9,731 bases of DNA, taken from an uncultured Bacteroidota bacterium (GTDB taxonomy: Bacteria; Bacteroidota; Bacteroidia; Chitinophagales; Chitinophagaceae). How positions within the stretch are numbered: the stretch's first letter is position 1; each line of letters starts with the position of its first letter. The stretch is from positions 1 to 9,731 of the forward strand of contig CAIRSV010000181.1 of assembly GCA_903881265.1 (NCBI GenBank), given 5' to 3'. Below the pieces are notes generated by a model. It was not told the DNA's origin, ran no database searches, and saw nothing but the letters and a program-made list of their open reading frames with translations. Positions 6,676 to 9,731 of this stretch are shown here, piece after piece. A program made the translations under genes and the position numbers.

Positions 6676-7167
6676 ATGATTTCAATTAACAGCAGTATGA
6701 ACCGATTCAATTTGTTTGTTGTTTTGTCGCTTTTGGTCGCGTGTCAATCCAAGGTAAAAACAGATGATACAGACGCACTAAAGGGACATTTGCCAAGCAG
6801 CCTCGTCGGAAATCCAAGGTCTATCGTCGATGACACGCTTGCGTTACAGGGATTAGGCAACCTGTCATTTTCGGATACGATTCATGATTTTGGTAATGTA
6901 TCCGATGGTGAAATGCTGACCTATGATTTTGAATTTGAGAATATGGGTAAAAAAGATATACTGATTAGTGAGGCCACAGCGTCTTGTGGATGCACCGTTC
7001 CTTCCTTCCCGCAACAACCAATAAAATCTGGCGAGAAAAACAAGATCAGCGTCACGTTTAATAGTCAGGGTAGAAAAGGATATAATGAGAAGATGATTAT
7101 TGTCAATACCAACGGAAATCCATCAGTCTATAATTTATATATCCGCGCTGCTGTTGACGCTAAATAA
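6676..7167 (+). CDS. DUF1573 lipoprotein
   Basis: Predicted lipoprotein with one DUF1573 domain. The signal peptide ends in lipobox LVAC (Cys23 counted from the first ATG), followed by a polar linker (about 24-60). The DUF1573 domain covers about 64-160: it starts with DTIHDFGNV (67-75), has the typical phrase FENMGKKD, and the conserved SCGCTVPSF (103-111, Cys104 and Cys106), then ends in an Ig-like beta strand pattern. The family has an immunoglobulin/ASPM-SPD-2-Hydin-like fold and is abundant in Bacteroidota; no molecular role is firmly known. Two starts are possible: ATG 6676, 5 bp after the nusB stop, or ATG 6697, which gives a tighter signal peptide (Cys16). The close spacing says it is co-transcribed with nusB. 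Confidence 0.87.
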   Translation: MISINSSMNRFNLFVVLSLLVACQSKVKTDDTDALKGHLPSSLVGNPRSIVDDTLALQGLGNLSFSDTIHDFGNVSDGEMLTYDFEFENMGKKDILISEATASCGCTVPSFPQQPIKSGEKNKISVTFNSQGRKGYNEKMIIVNTNGNPSVYNLYIRAAVDAK

Positions 7168-7193
7168 AATTATGTTCTATCTGAATATTTGAA

Positions 7194-7201
7194 TACTTTT
7201 G
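7194..7201 (+). promoter_or_regulatory. -7 promoter box (TACTTTTG) upstream of yajC
   Basis: Exact match to TAnnTTTG in the 53-bp gap between the DUF1573 gene and yajC, ending 19 nt before ATG 7221. It suggests that yajC has its own promoter in addition to any read-through from nusB. No convincing -33 box is present. Confidence 0.45.
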
Positions 7202-7220
7202 CTCACAAAAATATAATAGC

Positions 7221-7565
7221 ATGAATTCGATTGACACTTTATTGATGATGGGAGAAGGAGGAAAACCAAATCCGATGATGAACCTCGTGTTTATGGTTGG
7301 TATGATTGGTGTGATGTACTTTTTTATGATTCGTCCTCAAATGAAACGTGCCAAAGAGCAAAAGGAATTCTCAAACCAAAATAATGTAGGGGATACAATT
7401 ATCACTACGGCCGGTATCTATGGTAAAATCGTAAAGGCTAATGATGACGGCACAATTTCTGTGGAGGTCGACCGCAACACGATTATCAAAATGGATCGCA
7501 GTGCCATCTCGATGGAACTTACTTCTGCATACAGGAAAAAAAATTCGACAGAGGTTAAAGCCTAA
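7221..7565 (+). CDS. yajC: Preprotein translocase accessory subunit YajC
   Basis: Small inner-membrane protein that associates with SecDF and SecYEG and helps protein export; it is not essential in E. coli. The 114-aa protein has a Gly/Met-rich N terminus, one transmembrane segment at about 19-37, the typical post-membrane motif IRPQMKRAKEQKE (37-49), and a cytoplasmic beta-domain with GDTIITTAGIYGKI (57-70) followed by VEVDRNTIIKMDRSAI, as in the family. ATG 7221 fits both the family N terminus and the upstream -7 box. The FtsB/DivIC-like gene follows after 29 bp on the same strand and is likely in the same transcript. YajC beside a DUF1573 gene and nusB is, from memory, a common order in Bacteroidota. 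Confidence 0.95.
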   Translation: MNSIDTLLMMGEGGKPNPMMNLVFMVGMIGVMYFFMIRPQMKRAKEQKEFSNQNNVGDTIITTAGIYGKIVKANDDGTISVEVDRNTIIKMDRSAISMELTSAYRKKNSTEVKA

Positions 7566-7594
7566 TTTGTTTGCTTACAACTTAGCCTATTCAT

Positions 7595-7891
7595 ATGAAA
7601 GCCATTATCGGGGTACTCCGAAACAAATATTTTCTGGTCACTACAGGCTTTGTGCTGTGGATCTTTTTTTTCGCTGAATACGATGTACTAACGCAGTATA
7701 GGCAACGAAATGAGTTGAAAGAAATGAAACAGAAAATCATTTATCTTGAGAAAGAAATTCAAGACATTCAAACTGAAAAAGTAGCCATTAAAACCGATTC
7801 GAACACATTAGAAAAGTATGCGCGTGAAACGTATTTCATGAAGCATCCAAACGAAGAGGTGTTTGTTTTTGATACACTACAGAGCAAATAG
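7595..7891 (+). CDS. FtsB/DivIC-like septum formation initiator
   Basis: Small bitopic membrane protein of the FtsB/DivIC family, which with FtsL and FtsQ/DivIB links the division ring to septal wall synthesis. The 98-aa protein shows a short cytoplasmic N terminus, a transmembrane helix at about 12-27 (FLVTTGFVLWIFFF core), a coiled coil at about 34-65 with heptad-like spacing of Leu/Ile/Met, and the DivIC-type tail LEKYARETYFMKHPNEEVFV (72-91), close to the classical EkyARE-yyMkkpgEevF pattern. The size and layout are typical. The ATG at 7595 is the only suitable start before the membrane helix. It lies 29 bp downstream of yajC and is probably transcribed with it. FtsB and DivIC cannot be separated with certainty from sequence alone. 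Confidence 0.88.
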   Translation: MKAIIGVLRNKYFLVTTGFVLWIFFFAEYDVLTQYRQRNELKEMKQKIIYLEKEIQDIQTEKVAIKTDSNTLEKYARETYFMKHPNEEVFVFDTLQSK

Positions 7892-8007
7892 AATTGCCTA
7901 TAAATACGTATCGGAGGAGTAGGCCCTATTTTCAACTGCATCGTAAAATGTTGAACAACGTGAGATGCTAACTACTTACTAAACATATCTTGCGGACGCG
8001 CTGACGA
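7892..8007. other. Convergent intergenic gap without recognisable features
   Basis: This 116-bp stretch lies between the stops of the FtsB-like and phosphosugar transferase genes. It holds a short palindrome (TAGGCCCTA) but no stem followed by a T run on either strand, so no intrinsic terminator can be assigned to either gene. Confidence 0.5.
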
Positions 8008-9054
8008 TTAGCTGATAGGAGATTGCCCTTCAATGGGAAGCCCGTTTTTCTTTTCCTTCAATGAATAGATCAGGTAGAAGAGTGTGTACATACATACAAA
8101 GACAACCGATATGATGAACAGATAAAATGAACTAGTATAAAACAGGATAGCTAGCACATTAAATAATAGTACAAACGGGAAAATCAGTAAGGAGGTCAAC
8201 GGGTTATTATGTCGTGTGATGTTTCGGAAGATAAGCTGATGTACATGTTTGGAGTCGGGGTGCAGTGGCGATAAACGATGTATAAGCATTCTTCTAGAAA
8301 ACGAGAAGATAACCTCCCACACAGGATAAATCAAACAGACTAACGCGAACCATGGCGAAATATCATGGTTTCTTTTGACAATCAGAATGGATAAGACAGC
8401 TAGCATAAAACCAAGACTGTAAGCGCCTCCATCACCAAGGAAAATTTTACCAAACGGGAAGTTGAATAAGATAAAGCCGAGTATAGAGGCCATGCATATT
8501 AAACTGATGAATGCCATGGTATGGTCGCCCACTCGCAGGCTGATTACACAATAGGTTGTGAATATCAAGAAGCATACACCCGACGAGAGGCCGTTGAAAC
8601 CGTCAATCAGATTGGTTCCGTTGATCAGGCCTAAAAAAGCAATCACAGAAATGATGATGCCTAACCAATATGGGACCACCATAAAGCCGAAATCAAGCAC
8701 AACCGCATCCAATAAGTAAATGGCCATCACGGCAGAGATACTCATAATCAATAATCGTCGTAGTGGCGAAATTTTGGCGAAAAGATCTTCCAGAAATCCG
8801 GCAAGAAAGGCTGGGATCAAGCATAGAATAATTTTCAATCCAAGTTCTAAATCTTTCGTCATAAAAACACAAGCGATAAAAATACCAAGGCCTCCAATTC
8901 GTGGCGTTGGCTCATTATGTAGTTTTTGAGGCAAATCACTGATGTGGTCGTCGATGAATATGCCACGTTTGTGCGATAAGTCAATGACCAGATATTGTGT
9001 GAGTGAGGAAACAAGAAAAGCGCCCACCGCATATATAACGAGAGTGTAGTCCAT
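8008..9054 (-). CDS. MraY/WecA-family undecaprenyl-phosphate sugar-1-phosphate transferase
   Basis: Polytopic inner-membrane enzyme of glycosyltransferase family 4 (WecA/TagO/MraY type) that moves a sugar-1-phosphate from a UDP-sugar to undecaprenyl phosphate, the first step in making an O-antigen, capsule or other surface glycan. At 348 aa, with about ten hydrophobic segments, it has the family motifs: EPTPRIGGLGIF (48-59), GFLED (86-90) in place of the usual DD pair, NLIDGFNGLSSG (148-159), FLGDGGAYSLGF (205-216), and the histidine loop HPDSKHVHQ (265-273). MraY proper is unlikely, as this is outside a dcw cluster and has WecA-like motifs. The sugar cannot be told. It stands alone here, divergent from sucC and convergent with the FtsB-like gene across a 116-bp gap; no other glycan genes are in view. 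Confidence 0.88.
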   Translation of the reverse strand: MDYTLVIYAVGAFLVSSLTQYLVIDLSHKRGIFIDDHISDLPQKLHNEPTPRIGGLGIFIACVFMTKDLELGLKIILCLIPAFLAGFLEDLFAKISPLRRLLIMSISAVMAIYLLDAVVLDFGFMVVPYWLGIIISVIAFLGLINGTNLIDGFNGLSSGVCFLIFTTYCVISLRVGDHTMAFISLICMASILGFILFNFPFGKIFLGDGGAYSLGFMLAVLSILIVKRNHDISPWFALVCLIYPVWEVIFSFSRRMLIHRLSPLHPDSKHVHQLIFRNITRHNNPLTSLLIFPFVLLFNVLAILFYTSSFYLFIISVVFVCMYTLFYLIYSLKEKKNGLPIEGQSPIS

Positions 9055-9064
9055 TATGTGTCAG

Positions 9065-9072
9065 CAAATATA
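9065..9072 (-). promoter_or_regulatory. -7 promoter box (TATATTTG) of the phosphosugar transferase gene
   Basis: Exact match to TAnnTTTG on the minus strand, ending 10 nt before ATG 9054, so the leader would be only a few nucleotides. A TTTG that could be a -33 box lies at 9101-9098 on the minus strand, but the 25-nt spacer is longer than usual. Confidence 0.45.
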
Positions 9073-9251
9073 TTATTTTAATGATAATATTCTTCTACAA
9101 ATTTCAACTGATGTCTACTTTGTCAGTATTTGAAATAATTATTATCAATCGCACTTGCATAAAAAAGGGCACTTTCGACTTTTTATTGACTTCTTTATGG
9201 CGATGTTTAAAAATAAAGCAGCACATCGGTGATTATTCGGATTCAGAAAAC

Positions 9252-9259
9252 TAAATTTG
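9252..9259 (+). promoter_or_regulatory. -7 promoter box (TAAATTTG) of sucC
   Basis: Exact match to TAnnTTTG, ending 20 nt before ATG 9280. The rest of the 225-bp gap between the two divergent starts (9055-9279) holds only AT-rich sequence and an 8-bp inverted repeat (TGATAATA at 9082-9089, TATTATCA at 9140-9147, 50 nt apart). Confidence 0.45.
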
Positions 9260-9279
9260 CCGCAAAATTTTAATTCAAG

Positions 9280-9731
9280 ATGAATTTACACGAATATCAA
9301 GCCAAGGATTTATTAAAACGCTACCATGTACCTGTGCAAAGTGGGATACTATGCGTGAACACAGAAGAGGTGATTGCTGCGTACAAGGAAGTAAGCACGA
9401 ATACAAAGTCAAGGTTCGTTGTGGCAAAAGCCCAAATTCATGCCGGAGGACGCGGAAAGGGAACCTTTATCGAGGTGCCAGAACAACATGGAGTGCAGGT
9501 GTTGAAAAGTGAGGAAATGGCAAAACAAGTAGCCGACAATATGTTTGGTAATACCCTTGTGACACTGCAAACAGGGGATGCTGGGAAAGTGGTTACAAAA
9601 ATGTTTATGGCCGAAGATGCCTATTATGAAGGAGCAAGTGCTGTGAAAGAATTTTATTTATCCATCCTTCTTGATCGCCAAAAAAAGCAATATGTTTTTA
9701 TGTATAGCACAGAAGGCGGTATGAATATTGA
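9280..9731 (+). CDS. sucC: Succinyl-CoA synthetase (ADP-forming) beta subunit, 3' partial
   Basis: Beta subunit of succinate-CoA ligase, the TCA-cycle enzyme that makes ATP (or GTP) from succinyl-CoA; it works in the cytoplasm with the alpha subunit SucD. The frame is open from ATG 9280 to the window edge (150 full codons plus two bases); the family length is about 390-410 aa, so well over half lies to the right. It begins with the near-invariant MNLHEYQAKDLL, has the ATP-grasp nucleotide-binding segment VVAKAQIHAGGRGKG (residues 47-61), LVTLQTGDAGK, KEFYLSILLDR (about 124-134), and YSTEGGMNI (142-150). Nothing suggests a frameshift. The -7 box 20 nt upstream supports the start. SucD is probably outside the window. 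Confidence 0.96.
   Translation, partial: MNLHEYQAKDLLKRYHVPVQSGILCVNTEEVIAAYKEVSTNTKSRFVVAKAQIHAGGRGKGTFIEVPEQHGVQVLKSEEMAKQVADNMFGNTLVTLQTGDAGKVVTKMFMAEDAYYEGASAVKEFYLSILLDRQKKQYVFMYSTEGGMNI

Noticed and set aside
9074..9094. Fur-box-like sequence (contains TAATGATAAT)
   Set aside because: Only about 13 of 19 positions match the classical Fur consensus, and the region is AT-rich enough for this to arise by chance; no iron gene is next to it.
9082..9147. 8-bp inverted repeat TGATAATA / TATTATCA 50 nt apart between the phosphosugar transferase and sucC genes
   Set aside because: Short, AT-only apart from one G/C per arm, and widely spaced; likely chance in AT-rich DNA.
9712..9729. Asn in the SucC EGGMN motif where many homologues have Asp
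   Set aside because: This position varies in the family (E. coli has Glu at the equivalent place), so it is not notable.

Overview
The window looks like an ordinary stretch of chromosome from a free-living Bacteroidota bacterium, probably from the Chitinophagia/Sphingobacteriia/Flavobacteriia side of the phylum; this placement is inferred. The evidence is a type IX secretion (T9SS) C-terminal sorting domain, an Omp28-type lipoprotein, the long form of NusB, a DUF1573 lipoprotein next to yajC, the Bacteroidota style of SucC, and several sigma-ABfr-like TAnnTTTG boxes in front of genes. The DNA is AT-rich. I see no mobile element, CRISPR array, tRNA, rRNA or prophage gene.

Layout from left to right. 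(1) Bases 1-243 are the last 80 codons of a secreted T9SS cargo protein. (2) A DEAD-box RNA helicase (minus) and a secreted dienelactone-hydrolase-family protein (plus) diverge from about 1651-1781. (3) The hydrolase converges, with only 8 bp between stops, on a minus-strand two-gene operon: a DtxR/MntR-family metal regulator followed 5 bp later by a CorA-type divalent cation channel. (4) Upstream of the regulator on the same strand is an Omp28-family lipoprotein gene closed by a textbook UUCG-loop terminator. (5) A 387-bp non-coding region separates it from a plus-strand group: nusB, a DUF1573 lipoprotein, yajC and an FtsB/DivIC-like gene. (6) After a 116-bp gap comes a minus-strand MraY/WecA-family phosphosugar transferase, divergent from sucC, which runs off the right end.

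How the genes relate. The helicase, NusB, YajC, FtsB/DivIC and SucC are housekeeping functions: RNA handling, rRNA antitermination, Sec-associated translocation, division and the TCA cycle. The hydrolase, Omp28, DUF1573 protein, phosphosugar transferase and T9SS cargo all concern the cell envelope. The only clear regulatory module is mntR-corA, where a metal-sensing repressor is almost certainly co-transcribed with a cation channel.

I found no convincing new biological system. The points most worth a second look are the mntR-corA pairing with its altered metal-site residues, the large gap between the Omp28 gene and nusB with a terminator-like structure inside it, and the recurring promoter boxes, which help choose start codons and split the transcription units.
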